The position numbers and the translations under genes are program-made. A model generated the notes under the pieces. The model was not told the origin of the DNA. It searched no databases and was given only the letters and a program-made list of their open reading frames with translations. A stretch of 64,000 nt of DNA from contig NZ_BMEM01000001.1 in NCBI RefSeq assembly GCF_014636495.1, positions 816,136 to 880,135 on the forward strand, in the 5' to 3' direction. Numbering within the stretch: the stretch's first letter is position 1; the number at the start of each line of letters is the position of its first letter. This stretch comes from Ornithinimicrobium tianjinense. GTDB lineage: Bacteria; Actinomycetota; Actinomycetes; Actinomycetales; Dermatophilaceae. Below, in pieces: positions 20,601 to 29,440 of this stretch.

Positions 20601-21058
20601 TCGCCGACGCCGCGGACGGTGCCGGCTCGCGCGCGACCGCGATGCTGCGCGGCCACGGCGGAGGGTTCGTCGTCCTGGACACCGAGGTGACCGAGGAGCT
20701 GGCCCGTGAGGGTCTGGCGCGCGACCTCGTCCGCGCGGTCCAGGGCGCCCGCAAGGACGCCGGCCTGGAGATCACCGACCGGATCAGCCTCACGGTCGTC
20801 GGCGACGACGACGTCTGGGACGCCGCCATGGCGCACCAGCAGCTCGTGATGGACGAGACCCTCGCGGTGCAGTTCGGTGCCGCAGGTGCCGGGACGCCCC
20901 TGCCGAAGCCCAAGCACCACGGCCTCGGTCCAACAGCGGACGACCCGGGCCCTAACTCGTCAGGCACCCAGCCCCGCCACACGGCATACACCACCGAGGC
21001 CGACCTCGGTGCGGGACGGAAGGTCGAGCTGATGATCGCCAAGGTGGAGACCCGATGA
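17651..21058 (+). CDS. ileS: Isoleucine--tRNA ligase
   Basis: A 1135-residue class Ia synthetase. HIGH motif HYGH at residues 67-70, KMSKS at about 657-661 ([10 protein letters not shown]). The editing insert lies between, and a long C-terminal region follows the anticodon domain. Its length and the KMSKSLKN context fit the eukaryote-like IleRS type found in many actinobacteria, a type known for low mupirocin sensitivity (family knowledge, not tested here). Near the C-terminus there is a Pro/Gly/Ser-rich insertion. The ATG at 17651 follows GAGGAG at seven bases and ends the T-box leader. The frame is open far upstream but those residues are not IleRS. Its stop overlaps folC by four bases. Confidence 0.97.
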   Translation: MAYPLTSTSGNALTSSPRFPEIEEAVLAYWREHETFVKSVEARPAGENGANEFVFYDGPPFANGLPHYGHLLTGYVKDVVPRYQTMRGKRVERRFGWDTHGLPAELEAMSQLGIKTKDEILEIGIEAFNAKCRESVLKYTSEWEDYVTRQARWVDFEGDYKTLNVTFMESVLWAFKSLYDKGLVYEGFRVLPYCWNDQTPLSNHELRMDDEVYQVRQDPAVTVGVRLLPGEQPDELLDGALALVWTTTPWTLPANLAVMVGEDIEYVVVRAALPGAGEGAADQRYVLAKERLTAYRNELGEEPEVLATYTGAQLAGRSYVPPFTYYQGWERAHRVVVAEFVTTTDGTGLVHTAGAFGEDDKVVTDREGIEPVMPVGPDGLFTHPVAEYAGTLVFDANAPIQDHLKAATLNQLPRTQEHPDLLDQGSVSEGTVLLRRESYAHSYPHCWRCRQPLIYKAVSSWFVEVTRIKDDMLRTNEEITWVPEHVKHGQFGKWLENARDWSISRNRFWGSPIPVWRSDNPEYPRIDVYGSLEEIERDFGTLPRDRDGNVDLHRPFVDELTRPNPDDPTGQSTMRRVEDVLDVWFDSGSMSYAQVHYPFENAEWFEHHFPADFIVEYIGQTRGWFYTLHILSTALFDRPAFSTCVSHGIVLGNDGQKMSKSLKNYPDVRDVFGRDGADAMRWFLMSSPILRGGNLVVTEQGIRDGVRQTMIPLWNAWYFFGLYANAAGYQATWSTASTHELDRYLLAKTREFVEAAQGHYDHHQIAAACDTIREFVDVLTNWYIRRSRDRFWSEDHAAFDTLYTVLEVTCRVAAPLLPLLTEEVWRGLTGGESVHLTDWPAAEDLPADAELVEAMDTVREVCSVTLGLRKAEQLRVRLPLSSLTLVTPHAEGLAAHPGLSDIVRDEVNVREVTVLDLGDAAAADHGVEQRLTVNARAAGPRLGKDVQTAIKGSKTGDWWVAEDGTVTSGGLALVEGEYTLETVVADAADGAGSRATAMLRGHGGGFVVLDTEVTEELAREGLARDLVRAVQGARKDAGLEITDRISLTVVGDDDVWDAAMAHQQLVMDETLAVQFGAAGAGTPLPKPKHHGLGPTADDPGPNSSGTQPRHTAYTTEADLGAGRKVELMIAKVETR

Positions 21059-22533
21059 GCGGGGAGTTCTTCGAGGGCAACGAGCTGCCCCTCGACAACG
21101 AGCTGCCCCTCGACCCCGGGGCGGCGGCGCCGGAGAGGCCAGGGCGCCCCGGTCGTCAGGCCGCCGCGCCGGTCGACCCCGCGCTCGCGGCACGGTATGC
21201 CGAGGTCGTCGAGGAGATCCTGGCCCGCACCCCGGAGCACATGCCCGAGCCGACGCTGCACCGCGTGCGGCGGGTGATGGCGCTCATGGGCGACCCGCAG
21301 CGGGCGTTCCCGATGATCCACCTCACCGGCACCAACGGGAAGACGTCCACGACCCGGATGGTCGAGCGCATCCTGCGCGAGATGGGCCTGCGCACCGGGC
21401 GGTTCACCAGCCCCCACCTGCACGACATGCGCGAGCGGATCAGCCTCGACGGCGAGCCGATCGGGATCGAGGCGTTCCTCGCGGCCTACGACGACGTCAT
21501 GCCGTTCGTCGAGATGGTCGACGGGGAGAGTCTGGCGCACGAGGACGAGCGACGGCGTGTGCGGATGACCTACTTCGAGGTCGTCGTGTGCCTGGCGTTC
21601 GCGGCGTTCGCGGACAGCCCGGTGGACGTGGCCGTCGTCGAGGTCGGGCTCGGCGGCGTGTGGGACGCGACCTCGGTCGCCGACGGCACGGTCGCTGTGG
21701 TCACGCCCATCTCCATCGACCACACCCGCCTGCTCGGCTCGACGGTGGAGGAGATCGCCACCGAGAAGGCCGGCATCATCAAGGAGGGCGCGATCGCGAT
21801 CGTCGGCGTGCAGGAGGCCGAGGCGATGGCCGTCCTGGTGGAGCGGTGCGACGAGGTCGGCGCCCGGCTGGAGGCGGAGGGAGTGACGATCGGCGTGCTC
21901 TCGCGGGAGGTGGCCGTCGGCGGCCAGCAGATCTCGGTGCGCGGCCTCGCGGGTGACTACACCGACCTGTTCCTGCCGCTCTTCGGCGAGCACCAGGCGC
22001 ACAACGCGGCGCTCGCGATCGCGGCGGTCGAGGCCTTCGTGGGCGGCGGTGAGCAGCACATCACCGACGAGGTGCTGCGGGGCGGGCTCGCCGGGGCGAC
22101 CTCGCCGGGGCGCCTGGAGATCGTGCGGCGCTCGCCCACGGTCATCGTCGACGCCGCCCACAACCCCGCCGGTGTCGAGGCGCTGGTCGAGGCGGTGCGG
22201 GAGTCGTTCACCTTCACCCGGCTCGTCGGGCTGCTGGCCGTGCTCGAGGACAAGGACGTCGAGCCGATGATCCGCTCGCTCGAGCCGATCCTCGACCACG
22301 TCGTGGTCAGCCGGACCACCTCGCCCCGGGCGATCCGGCCGGCCCGCCTGGGCGAGCTGGTCGCCGAGTACTTCGGCGAGGACCGCGTCACCGTCGTCGA
22401 CGCGCTGCCGGACGCGCTGGACGTCGCGGCCGGCCTGGCCGACGAGGGCGGCGTCGCCGGCGCGGTCCTGGCCACCGGCTCGGTCACCACGGCCGCCGAG
22501 GTGCGCGAGCTGCTGGGCGTCACCACCACCTGA
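21055..22533 (+). CDS. folC: Dihydrofolate synthase / folylpolyglutamate synthase
   Basis: A 492-residue Mur-ligase-family enzyme that adds glutamate to dihydropteroate and to folates. The ATP loop GTNGKTST is near residues 92-99; [26 protein letters not shown] and DAAHNP are the other folate-ligase motifs. The ATG overlaps the ileS stop (ATGA). Residues 9-20 are an exact duplication of NELPLD, from an 18-base tandem repeat at 21079-21114 in the non-conserved N-terminus. In related genomes the order folC, DUF4233, ndk is conserved; here the DUF3105-DUF305 pair is inserted between folC and the DUF4233 gene. Confidence 0.96.
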   Translation: MSGEFFEGNELPLDNELPLDPGAAAPERPGRPGRQAAAPVDPALAARYAEVVEEILARTPEHMPEPTLHRVRRVMALMGDPQRAFPMIHLTGTNGKTSTTRMVERILREMGLRTGRFTSPHLHDMRERISLDGEPIGIEAFLAAYDDVMPFVEMVDGESLAHEDERRRVRMTYFEVVVCLAFAAFADSPVDVAVVEVGLGGVWDATSVADGTVAVVTPISIDHTRLLGSTVEEIATEKAGIIKEGAIAIVGVQEAEAMAVLVERCDEVGARLEAEGVTIGVLSREVAVGGQQISVRGLAGDYTDLFLPLFGEHQAHNAALAIAAVEAFVGGGEQHITDEVLRGGLAGATSPGRLEIVRRSPTVIVDAAHNPAGVEALVEAVRESFTFTRLVGLLAVLEDKDVEPMIRSLEPILDHVVVSRTTSPRAIRPARLGELVAEYFGEDRVTVVDALPDALDVAAGLADEGGVAGAVLATGSVTTAAEVRELLGVTTT

Positions 22534-22634
22534 CCGACCCCCACCTGACCGACCGCCCACCTGACCGACCCACCCCCACCGAGCGCGTCAGGTGGTTGCT
22601 CCCAGCCCCACCGAGCGCGTCACGTGGTTGCTCC
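22527..22634. repeat. Short tandem repeats and hairpins after folC
   Basis: Three units of CACCTGACCGACC with 15-16 base spacing begin at 22527 and include the folC stop codon. Two 29-base copies follow at 22574-22602 and 22606-22634, one substitution apart, each containing CACCGAGCGCGTCA. CCACCTGAC in the first set can pair with GTCAGGTGG at 22587-22595, so the stretch can fold as a terminator for folC. Confidence 0.65.
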
Positions 22635-22635
22635 T

Positions 22636-22705
22636 CGTCCCGCAAGGATCGTCACGTGACTCTCGGGGACGTATCCGAGAATCACGTGACGATCCTTGCG
22701 GGACG
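22636..22705. repeat. 70-base palindromic element between convergent genes (copy 1)
   Basis: A perfect 24-bp inverted repeat (22636-22659 with 22682-22705) encloses a further six-bp stem (TCTCGG/CCGAGA) with an eight-base loop. It contains CACGTG in each arm. A related, less perfect copy is at 63224-63294. Both sit between convergent genes, so they can act as two-way terminators; their similarity suggests a dispersed repeat family. Confidence 0.85.
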
Positions 22706-22725
22706 CAGAGACCCGCGCCGGCGGC

Positions 22726-23481
22726 TCAGTGGCCGCCCGTGTGCTCCTCGTCGTCGTCCTCGTCGGTGCCGCCGGAGGAGTCCAGCTGCGCCAGCCAGGC
22801 GTCCACGTCCTCGCGCGGCTCCGCGTCGCGGTCCTGCAGCAGGTCCCGCATCAGCGTGACCTCGCCCTCCTGCGCGGTGACCATCCGGCCGGCCAGTGCG
22901 TGCACGCGCGGGTCGTCGGCCTGGTCCAGCGCGGCCTGCGCCATCTCCACGCCCGCCATGTGGTGCGTCGTCATCAGCTGCAGGAACAACACCTCCGCCT
23001 CGCGGCCGGTGGCGTCGGTGAGCGCCTGGATCTCGGTGGGTGACGCCATACCGGGCATCACGACACCCGCGGGCATCTCCATCGAGGAGTGGTCGCCCTC
23101 CATCCAGGCCATCCGCTCCTCGCCACGCGCGCGGGGCAGGCCCCAGTCCTCGAGCCAGGTTGCCATCACGCCGCGCTCGAAGTTCTGGTTGTTGTCGATG
23201 TCGACGGCCAGGCGGCGGATCTGCTCGTCCTCGGTGCGCTGCATGACCAGCTGCGACATCAGGATCGCCTGCGCGTGGTGCTCGCTCATGTCCCGCGCGA
23301 AGCCGGCGTCGGCGCTGGAGTCGTCCGGCGTGCGCGGCGCGAACGCCAGCCAGCCCAGCAGCACCCCCAGGCACAGGGCGGCCACGGTCACGGCGGCCAG
23401 GGCCGGGGCGCCGAAGGTGCGCCAGCGCTCACGGGCCGGGCGCAGCGCCGGGGCGGGGCCCGGGGCCTCCACGTCGCTCAC
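22726..23481 (-). CDS. DUF305 family protein
   Basis: A 251-residue protein with an N-terminal membrane anchor (about residues 22-45) and an exported DUF305 domain of paired four-helix type. Signature segments are FARDMSEHHAQAILMS and LMTTHHMAGVEMAQ, each with the HH pair of the ferritin-like fold. It has a Met/His-rich middle and an acidic Asp/Glu/His tail (DEDDDEEHTGGH). The family is often linked to metal, especially copper, handling, but its role is not settled. The GTG at 23481 overlaps the stop of the DUF3105 gene (GTGA), an association common in actinobacteria. Confidence 0.88.
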   Translation of the reverse strand: MSDVEAPGPAPALRPARERWRTFGAPALAAVTVAALCLGVLLGWLAFAPRTPDDSSADAGFARDMSEHHAQAILMSQLVMQRTEDEQIRRLAVDIDNNQNFERGVMATWLEDWGLPRARGEERMAWMEGDHSSMEMPAGVVMPGMASPTEIQALTDATGREAEVLFLQLMTTHHMAGVEMAQAALDQADDPRVHALAGRMVTAQEGEVTLMRDLLQDRDAEPREDVDAWLAQLDSSGGTDEDDDEEHTGGH

Positions 23482-24107
23482 GAGCGCTGCACCAGGTCGG
23501 TGGTGGTGCCGGACGTGCAGGCGGCGCCCAGCTCGGGGGTGTCCGGGCCCTGCTTGTACGCCCGGATGAACGCCTTCAGCGTCTTCTCGTCGGCCGTGTC
23601 GAGGGAGAGCTGGTGGTTCCACGAGCTCGCGACGACGGGGGAGGACTGGTCGGCCAGGGGGGAGACCAGCATGTAGTCCTCGCCCCCGAGCTCCTCCAGC
23701 AGCGCGATCTGGTCCGCGGGGAGCGAGGGCTGGTAGGTCAGCCACACCGCACCGTGCTCGAGGGAGTGCACCGCGTGCTCCTTGGGCACCTCCTGCTCGT
23801 AGACGCCGCAGTTCCACCAGGCGTCGTTGTGCTCGCCGCCCACGGGCGGGTTCTCGGCATAGGTCACCGCCGACGGCGTGTGCTGCGAGCCCTCGTACGC
23901 GTAGTCCTGGACTCCGGACAGGTCCGCCAGCGCCGGGCTGTCACGGACGATCGCGAAGACGACGGCCCCGACGATCGCGGCGAGCACCACGGCGGCGGTC
24001 ACCCAGATCAGGGCTCCGCGGCGGCGCTCCGCGGCCTGGGAGGCCTTCTGGATCTTCGCCACGCGCGCGGCGCGGTCGTTGGGGGCGGTGCGGTCGGGAC
24101 GGGGCAC
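23478..24107 (-). CDS. DUF3105 family membrane protein
   Basis: A 209-residue protein with a basic cytoplasmic N-terminus, one membrane helix (about residues 31-52) and an exported DUF3105 domain. The family motif is present as GGEHNDAWWNCGVYEQEV with AVHSLEHGAVWLTYQPSL. The conserved Cys, His and Glu suggest metal or ligand binding, with unknown function. The GTG at 24107 is preceded by AGGAG six bases upstream. First of a two-gene unit with the DUF305 gene. Confidence 0.88.
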   Translation of the reverse strand: MPRPDRTAPNDRAARVAKIQKASQAAERRRGALIWVTAAVVLAAIVGAVVFAIVRDSPALADLSGVQDYAYEGSQHTPSAVTYAENPPVGGEHNDAWWNCGVYEQEVPKEHAVHSLEHGAVWLTYQPSLPADQIALLEELGGEDYMLVSPLADQSSPVVASSWNHQLSLDTADEKTLKAFIRAYKQGPDTPELGAACTSGTTTDLVQRS

Positions 24108-24198
24108 GGCTGCTCCTGGGGCACGAGGGACGGTCCAGGCAAGGGTATGCGGTGTGGCTGGGTGGGTGCCCAGGTCGGGTCTGCGATGATCCCGTCCC

Positions 24199-24630
24199 GT
24201 GGACGACACCTCCGCGGCCTCCGCCGCTCCCCGGCCCCCCGGCAGGATGACCAGCCGCCTCGCCGCCGTCACGCTCGTGGCCCAGACGCTCGCGGTCTTC
24301 TTCGGGGCGCTCGTCGCCTGGCAGCTGGACCGCGCCCAGGGTGGGGACTCCGGGGTGCGCAACCTCGTGGTCGTGGGTGCGGTCGCGCTGCTGTGCCTGG
24401 TGACGGCCGGGCTGGTGCGCACCCGCGCCGGGCTGGTCCTCGGCTGGGCCTGCCAGGTGCTGACGCTGGCCAGCGCGCTCCTGCTGCCGGCGATGGCGGT
24501 GGTCGCGATCCTCTTCGGCGTCCTGTGGTGGGCGAGCCTGCGAGCCGGCCGCACGATCGACGCCGCGGCAAGCGGCGCGGGCGCGGCATACCCGGCCCCG
24601 ACCGACCCGACCCCGGACCAGGAGGACTGA
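24199..24630 (+). CDS. DUF4233 family membrane protein
   Basis: A 143-residue protein with four hydrophobic helices and a flexible Pro/Ala/Thr-rich C-terminus. The arrangement and the neighbourhood (folC upstream, ndk downstream) match the actinobacterial DUF4233 family. The GTG start at 24199 lacks a ribosome-binding site and has a GATGAT sequence just upstream, so it may be leaderless. Function unknown. The next gene, uppP, begins three bases after the stop. Confidence 0.78.
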   Translation: MDDTSAASAAPRPPGRMTSRLAAVTLVAQTLAVFFGALVAWQLDRAQGGDSGVRNLVVVGAVALLCLVTAGLVRTRAGLVLGWACQVLTLASALLLPAMAVVAILFGVLWWASLRAGRTIDAAASGAGAAYPAPTDPTPDQED

Positions 24631-24633
24631 CGC

Positions 24634-25464
24634 ATGGACCTGCTCACCGCAGCCCTGCTCGGGCTCGTCCAGGGACTCACCGAGTTCCTCCCGATCTCCT
24701 CCAGCGCCCACGTGTCGATCGTCGGGCGGCTGCTCGGCGAGGACGACCCGGGTGCCGCGTTCACGGCGATCACCCAGCTCGGCACCGAGGCGGCCGTCCT
24801 CCTCTACTTCTGGCGCGACATCGTGCGCATCGTGCGGGCGTGGGCGCTCTCGCTGGCGGGCCGGGTGCCGCGCGCGGACCCCGACGCGCTGATGGGCTGG
24901 TGGGTCATCCTCGGCACCATCCCGATCGGCGTGCTCGGCCTGACGCTGCAGGACTGGATCGAGACTGAGTTCCGCAGCCTGTGGATCACCGCGACGATGC
25001 TGCTCGTCTTCGCCCTGGTGATCATGGCCGCCGAGCGCGTCGGCCGGCAGCAGCGCACGCTCGACCAGCTCACCTGGCGGCACGGCCTCGCTTTCGGCCT
25101 CTGGCAGGCGCTGGCGCTCGTGCCGGGCGTCTCGCGCAGCGGCGGCACGATCGCCGGCGGTCTGTTCATGGGCTACACCCGCGAGGCCGCAGCGCGCTAC
25201 TCCTTCCTCCTGGCGATCCCGGCCGTGCTCGCGTCCGGAGGCCTGCAGGTCGTCAAGGTGCTGGGCGGCGACGCGATCGGCACCGGGACGGCGTGGGGGC
25301 CGATCTGGCTGGCCACCGCGATCGCCTTCCTCGTGGGGTATGCCGTGATCGCCTGGTTCATGCGCTACATCACCACGCACACCTTCACGCCGTTCATGGT
25401 CTACCGGATCGTCCTGGCCCTCCTGCTCTTCGGGCTGCTCGGGACCGGGGTGCTCCAGGCCTGA
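24634..25464 (+). CDS. uppP: Undecaprenyl-diphosphatase
   Basis: A 276-residue integral membrane enzyme of the UppP/BacA family. Both active-site motifs are present: [14 protein letters not shown] (from about residue 14) and PGVSRSGGT (about residues 164-172). It removes a phosphate from undecaprenyl diphosphate so the lipid carrier of peptidoglycan synthesis can be reused; overproduction of such enzymes gives bacitracin tolerance (family knowledge). AGGAGG is seven bases before the ATG. Probably co-transcribed with the DUF4233 gene. Confidence 0.95.
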   Translation: MDLLTAALLGLVQGLTEFLPISSSAHVSIVGRLLGEDDPGAAFTAITQLGTEAAVLLYFWRDIVRIVRAWALSLAGRVPRADPDALMGWWVILGTIPIGVLGLTLQDWIETEFRSLWITATMLLVFALVIMAAERVGRQQRTLDQLTWRHGLAFGLWQALALVPGVSRSGGTIAGGLFMGYTREAAARYSFLLAIPAVLASGGLQVVKVLGGDAIGTGTAWGPIWLATAIAFLVGYAVIAWFMRYITTHTFTPFMVYRIVLALLLFGLLGTGVLQA

Positions 25465-25508
25465 GCGACGCACTCGCGCAACGGGTCCACGGTGCGCGAC
25501 ACTGGGCC

Positions 25509-26699
25509 ATGACCCTGCTGCGGGAGCACCGCCCCGTCGCACTCCTCGCGGCGCCGGCCCTCGCCGTCGTCCTGCTCGTCGTCCTCTCCCGCGTGGCCTC
25601 CGGACCGGTCGCGGGCACCCGGGCGCCGGCGGTGCTCGCCGCCGTGCTCACCGCCGTCGCGCTCGTCGTCGCAGCGGCCGTCGGGCAGGGCTCGGTGCGG
25701 TGGCGCGGAGCCCTGACCACGCTGGCGCTGCTGACGCTGGCCTACCCGGGGACCTGGGCGGTTGCGGTCCTCACCTCCGGGGCAGCCGCGGGCGGCTGGC
25801 CGGAGCGGGTGGCGGTCTCGGTCGCCACGGTCGCCCACCTGCCGCTGCTGGCCGCCTTCACCCTCGTGCCGGTCCTGGCCGTCTCCCACCTCGGGCCGGG
25901 GACCCGGACCAGAGTGGCGTGGGTCGTCGTCGGGCTCGGGGTGGCCGCCGCGCTCAGCCTCGTGCTGTTCCTCGCCGACGGCGAGCCGATCGGTCTGCCG
26001 GCGCTCGTGCCCTGGGGCCCGGGAGGGGTGCTCGGGCCCGTGGTCAACCTGGTCTTCCTCGTGGTCGCCGTCCTGGCGGGACCGGTTGTCGCCCTGCTGG
26101 CGGCGTGGCGGGCGCCCGGCCATGCGTCGCGCCGGCTGGCCCTGGTCGCGGCGGCCGCCCTCGGGGGCGCGGTGCTGGTGATGGTCTGCGGGGCGCTCGC
26201 GCCCGCCGGGACCGCCGGGGCGACGCTCGTGCTCGTGGCGATGGACGCCGCGCTGGTCACCGTCGCCCTCGGCTGCACCTACGCCTTGGTCGCACCGCAG
26301 CGGGAGCCATCGCCGGCGGACCGCGCCGCCTCCCCCCGGGAGGAGACGCAGCCCGGGCCGACATACCGCGACGTGGTCGGGGAGGACCTCCCCGCCCCGG
26401 ACCGGCTGCCCACCGCAGACGGCCAGCCCGCCCCCGACCACCTGCTCGGAGGGGACCACCACCCGGTCCTGACCCCGCGGGAGAGCGAGGTCGTGAGCCT
26501 GCTCGCGGAGGGGCTGTCGAACGCGGGCATCGCCGCCCGGCTCGTGCTCTCGCAGCGGACCGTCGACGCGCACCTGCGATCGGCGTTCGTCAAGCTCGAC
26601 CTGCCGGACGGCCCGGAGCACAACAGGAGGGTGCACGCCGCCGTCGCCTGGCGCAGCGACGTCGTCCCCGGTGCGGGAGCGGGCGCCCCGCACGCCTGA
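25509..26699 (+). CDS. Membrane-integrated LuxR-type transcription regulator
   Basis: A 396-residue protein with eight or so membrane helices in the first 270 residues, then a Pro/Asp-rich linker and a C-terminal LuxR helix-turn-helix at about residues 323-368 (LTPRESEVVSLLAEGLSNAG, QRTVDAHLRSAFVKLDL). No receiver domain is present, so a membrane signal is probably sensed directly. The ATG at 25509 has no ribosome-binding site and a GACACT box seven bases before it. The next gene, a small membrane protein, is separated by a dyad at 26717-26758, and may be its target. Confidence 0.82.
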   Translation: MTLLREHRPVALLAAPALAVVLLVVLSRVASGPVAGTRAPAVLAAVLTAVALVVAAAVGQGSVRWRGALTTLALLTLAYPGTWAVAVLTSGAAAGGWPERVAVSVATVAHLPLLAAFTLVPVLAVSHLGPGTRTRVAWVVVGLGVAAALSLVLFLADGEPIGLPALVPWGPGGVLGPVVNLVFLVVAVLAGPVVALLAAWRAPGHASRRLALVAAAALGGAVLVMVCGALAPAGTAGATLVLVAMDAALVTVALGCTYALVAPQREPSPADRAASPREETQPGPTYRDVVGEDLPAPDRLPTADGQPAPDHLLGGDHHPVLTPRESEVVSLLAEGLSNAGIAARLVLSQRTVDAHLRSAFVKLDLPDGPEHNRRVHAAVAWRSDVVPGAGAGAPHA

Positions 26700-26716
26700 C
26701 GCTGCGACGGGACGAT

Positions 26717-26758
26717 CTAGGCGAAAGGGCCGATGCGCGCGATCGGCCGCGTCCCTAG
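26717..26758 (+). promoter_or_regulatory. Candidate operator upstream of the small membrane protein gene
   Basis: An imperfect dyad with nested arms: outer CTAGG/CCTAG (26717-26721 with 26754-26758) and inner GGCCGAT/ATCGGCC (26728-26734 with 26742-26748). It lies 43 bases before the next start codon. It could be a binding site for the adjacent LuxR protein; the pairing is inference. Confidence 0.35.
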
Positions 26759-26800
26759 CGTCGGCGGTGACCCACCCCCCGCTCGAAAGGTCCGGTCGTC

Positions 26801-27295
26801 ATGCGCCGTCCACTCCTGCTCCTCGCCCTGGTCTGGGTGCCGTTCCTGTCCATCTTCCTCTTCGCCAGCCCGGTCCTCACGGGCGCCGTCGGTGACAGTT
26901 ACCCGCACGTCGCCTTCCACGTGGTGTCGCCCGCGATGCTCCTGGGCGCCGCCGCGGTGGCGCTGCGGTGGCGGCGCGCCCGGGATGGTGCCGCCCTCGT
27001 CCGGGCACTGCTGGCCCTGCTCGTGCTGGCACTCGCGGTCGCGGTGCTGGGCAACGGCGTCGAGCTGCTCTCCGCGCTCCGGCGCCTCGCCGAGGACGGC
27101 TGGGTGAGCCGCCTCACCCCTGACCTCTTCGAGGCCGGCTCCGGCCTGCACTCCCTCGGCGCCAGCCTAACGATCCCCGCCCACATGGGCGCCCTGGCGC
27201 TCAGCCTGGCGTTGGTGGGGGTCGAGGCGCTGCGGGCCCGGCGCGGCCGGGACCAGGGCGCCGCCGCGGACCGGGCGGCGGTGGCACGCCGGTAG
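26801..27295 (+). CDS. Four-helix membrane protein of unknown function
   Basis: A 164-residue protein with four hydrophobic segments, short loops and an Arg/Ala-rich C-terminus. I do not recognise a family. GAAAGG lies about 12 bases before the ATG. It follows the membrane LuxR regulator in the same direction with 101 bases between, and is a plausible target of it. Its stop codon overlaps the likely -10 box of ndk. Confidence 0.7.
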   Translation: MRRPLLLLALVWVPFLSIFLFASPVLTGAVGDSYPHVAFHVVSPAMLLGAAAVALRWRRARDGAALVRALLALLVLALAVAVLGNGVELLSALRRLAEDGWVSRLTPDLFEAGSGLHSLGASLTIPAHMGALALSLALVGVEALRARRGRDQGAAADRAAVARR

Positions 27296-27298
27296 GCT
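27293..27298 (+). promoter_or_regulatory. Candidate -10 box for ndk
   Basis: TAGGCT starts inside the stop codon of the upstream gene and ends seven bases before the ndk GTG. This predicts a leaderless ndk transcript. Confidence 0.4.
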
Positions 27299-27305
27299 GC
27301 CGCGC

Positions 27306-27743
27306 GTGACCGACACCACGCAGACCGAACGCTCCCTCGTCCTCGTCAAGCCCGACGGCTACCGCCGGGGTCTGACCGGTGAGGTGCTGCGCCGCATCGA
27401 GGCCAAGGGCTACACGCTGGCGGCGCTCGCCGTGCTGACCCCGACCCGTGAGCAGCTCGCGGCCCACTACGCCGAGCACGAGGGCAAGCCGTTCTACGAG
27501 CCGCTGCTGGAGTTCATGTCCTCCGGCCCGGTGACCGCCGCCGTCATCGAGGGCAACGGGTGCATCCCCGGCTTCCGCTCGCTCGCCGGTGCCACCGACC
27601 CGACCGCCGCCGCTCCCGGGACGATCCGGGGCGACCTCGGGCGGGACTGGGGCGTGAAGGTCCAGCAGAACATCGTGCACGGCTCGGACTCCCCGGAGTC
27701 GGCCGCGCGCGAGATCGCGATCTGGTTCCCGGGCCTGGGCTGA
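27306..27743 (+). CDS. ndk: Nucleoside diphosphate kinase
   Basis: A 145-residue NDK, the standard length. N-terminal SLVLVKPDGYRRGL, the substrate-binding YAEHEGKPFYEPLL, and the active-site histidine in NIVHGSDSPESA. It transfers the gamma phosphate from ATP to nucleoside diphosphates through a phosphohistidine. The usual ATDP motif before the active site is present as GATDPTAAAPGTIRGD. GTG start, no Shine-Dalgarno. Part of the actinobacterial folC-DUF4233-ndk neighbourhood. Confidence 0.97.
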   Translation: MTDTTQTERSLVLVKPDGYRRGLTGEVLRRIEAKGYTLAALAVLTPTREQLAAHYAEHEGKPFYEPLLEFMSSGPVTAAVIEGNGCIPGFRSLAGATDPTAAAPGTIRGDLGRDWGVKVQQNIVHGSDSPESAAREIAIWFPGLG

Positions 27744-27859
27744 CGGGCCAGCCACCACTCGGCGCGCTCGGTGAGGGGTGTATCTGGGACGTCGCCCCTG
27801 CCTCTAGGTGGGTGACCGGGACTACGCTTTTCCCCTAGGGCTGCGACGAAAGGGCCGAG

Positions 27860-29440
27860 ATGGCTGACGACGACGACCTCCTCGTGCTGGAGATCCCGCC
27901 CGAGGTGCTGCGTCGTCACGACGCCCGTCTCCTCGACCCGCAGACCGCGGCCCGCCCCGCCTCCACCGACCCGGGTGGGGCGCCCGCGGCACCCGGCCCC
28001 ACGGCATACCGCAGCAGCAGCCTGCTCGTGCGCGGCCTGCCCGGCCGCGGCGCGGCCGGCACCATCGACCGTCTCAGGTCCGCTGCGGAGCGGGCCGGGT
28101 ATGCCGTGCAGCTCGTCGTGGACGAGGCCGACCTGGCCCTCGAGCAGCGGCTCGGCGAGGCTGCCGCGGAGATCGACGCGCTCTACCAGACGCGGGTGAG
28201 CATCGTCGGTGCCGGTCGGCCCGTCGACGCCTGGGAGCTGCTGGTCGCGGCGCGCGCCGACGGGCCTGTCGACGCCGACCTCGAGCACCTGATGCTCGCT
28301 GCGGGCTACTACTCCACCGGCGGGCCGGGCCACTGGGAGGGCAACGGCGGGCCAGGGCACTGGGAGGGCAACGGCGGTCCGGGCCACTGGGAGGGCAACG
28401 GCGGCGGTGACACCCTGATGCGCACCAGCGTGAGCCTGGGCATCGCCTCGTTGACGACCACGGCCGCGCCCCCGGAGCGTGCGCCCGTCGTCGTCATCCC
28501 CGACACCGGGATCGGCGACCACCCGTGGTTCCGCGACGGGCTGTGCCACGTGCTCACCGAGCTCGACGGCATCCCCGTCGGGCCGGCGGGAGGTCTGGAC
28601 CCCGACCCCGAGGACCGGGGGGTGCGCAACGACCTCACCGGCGCCCTGGACCGGCTGTCCGGCCACGGCACGTTCATCGCCGGCGTGGTGCGGCAGGCCG
28701 CACCGGACGCGCGGCTCGTCGGTCTCCCGACGGTCGACTCCTCCGGCGCTGCCGCCGAGGGCGACGTGCACCGCACGCTCGTGGCGCTCTACCTCATGCA
28801 CGTCCGGGCGCAGGACGCCGGACGGACCGAGTTCGACGCGGACGACCTCACGGGCGGTTTCGCCGTCGACGTGCTCAACCTCTCGATCGGCTTCTACCAC
28901 CAGGACGGCACGCTCGCGGCGGGTCACCCGATGGAGGCCCTGCTCCGCGCCTTCGGCGACCGAGGGGTGCTCGTGGTCGCGGCCGCCGGCAACGACGCGA
29001 CCCGCGTGCCGCTCTACCCCGCCGGCTGGGCGGCGCACGCCGGCCCGCCTCCTGCGGACCGCTCGACCGTCCCGCTCGTCGGGGTCGGCGCGCTCAACCC
29101 CGACGGCCGCACCGTCGCCATGTTCAGCAACGCCGGCCCCTGGGTCACGACGCACGCGCCCGGTGTCAACGTCGTGAGCACGCTGCCGGTGAGCTTCCAG
29201 GGCTCGGCCAACCCGTCTCGCTCGACGCCGGGTGCCGGGGCGTTGCGCTCCACCGGCGACAGCGACGACCACAGCCAGGGCTTCGCCGCCTGGGGCGGCT
29301 CGAGCTTCGCCGCCCCCCGCGTCGCCGGCCTGGTCGCCGACCACCTGGCGACGGTCGCCCGAGAGCAGGGCCCGTCGGTCGACCCCGCGGAGATGACCGC
29401 CCGCGCCTGGTCCGGGCTGGAGCCGGTGGTGTGGCCATGA
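27860..29440 (+). CDS. Cytoplasmic subtilisin-like serine peptidase (S8)
   Basis: A 526-residue subtilase. The catalytic triad is visible: Asp215 (VVIPDTGIGDHPW), His269 (LSGHGTFIAGVV) and Ser482 (GGSSFAAPRVAG). NLSIGF and AAAGNDA mark the oxyanion-hole side. No signal peptide or membrane helix is present, so it acts inside the cell. The first 150 residues are a separate alpha/beta region unlike a classic inhibitor propeptide. A linker of three identical GGPGHWEGN units (residues about 154-180) joins it to the protease domain. GAAAGG precedes the ATG. Its stop overlaps the sigma factor start (ATGA). The pairing with a sigma factor and a CHAT protease suggests regulated proteolysis (inference). 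Confidence 0.92.
   Translation: MADDDDLLVLEIPPEVLRRHDARLLDPQTAARPASTDPGGAPAAPGPTAYRSSSLLVRGLPGRGAAGTIDRLRSAAERAGYAVQLVVDEADLALEQRLGEAAAEIDALYQTRVSIVGAGRPVDAWELLVAARADGPVDADLEHLMLAAGYYSTGGPGHWEGNGGPGHWEGNGGPGHWEGNGGGDTLMRTSVSLGIASLTTTAAPPERAPVVVIPDTGIGDHPWFRDGLCHVLTELDGIPVGPAGGLDPDPEDRGVRNDLTGALDRLSGHGTFIAGVVRQAAPDARLVGLPTVDSSGAAAEGDVHRTLVALYLMHVRAQDAGRTEFDADDLTGGFAVDVLNLSIGFYHQDGTLAAGHPMEALLRAFGDRGVLVVAAAGNDATRVPLYPAGWAAHAGPPPADRSTVPLVGVGALNPDGRTVAMFSNAGPWVTTHAPGVNVVSTLPVSFQGSANPSRSTPGAGALRSTGDSDDHSQGFAAWGGSSFAAPRVAGLVADHLATVAREQGPSVDPAEMTARAWSGLEPVVWP
28319..28399 (+). repeat. Three 27-base tandem repeats in the peptidase gene
   Basis: Units 28319-28345, 28346-28372 and 28373-28399 each encode GGPGHWEGN and differ only at two silent positions. 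Such in-frame repeats can vary in copy number between strains. Confidence 0.93.

Noticed and set aside
15968-20920. A 1650-codon open frame on the minus strand across ileS
   Set aside because: Only its last 456 codons are the GlcD-like gene. The rest is antisense to ileS and exists because third positions are almost always G/C.
21079-21114. Tandem 18-base repeat in folC as a sign of a disrupted gene
   Set aside because: It is in frame, in the variable N-terminus, and all FolC motifs are intact downstream.
26733-27107. An alternative gene starting at 26733 behind GAAAGGG
   Set aside because: The frame overlaps the four-helix membrane protein and gives an Arg/Ser/Cys-rich product without recognisable features.
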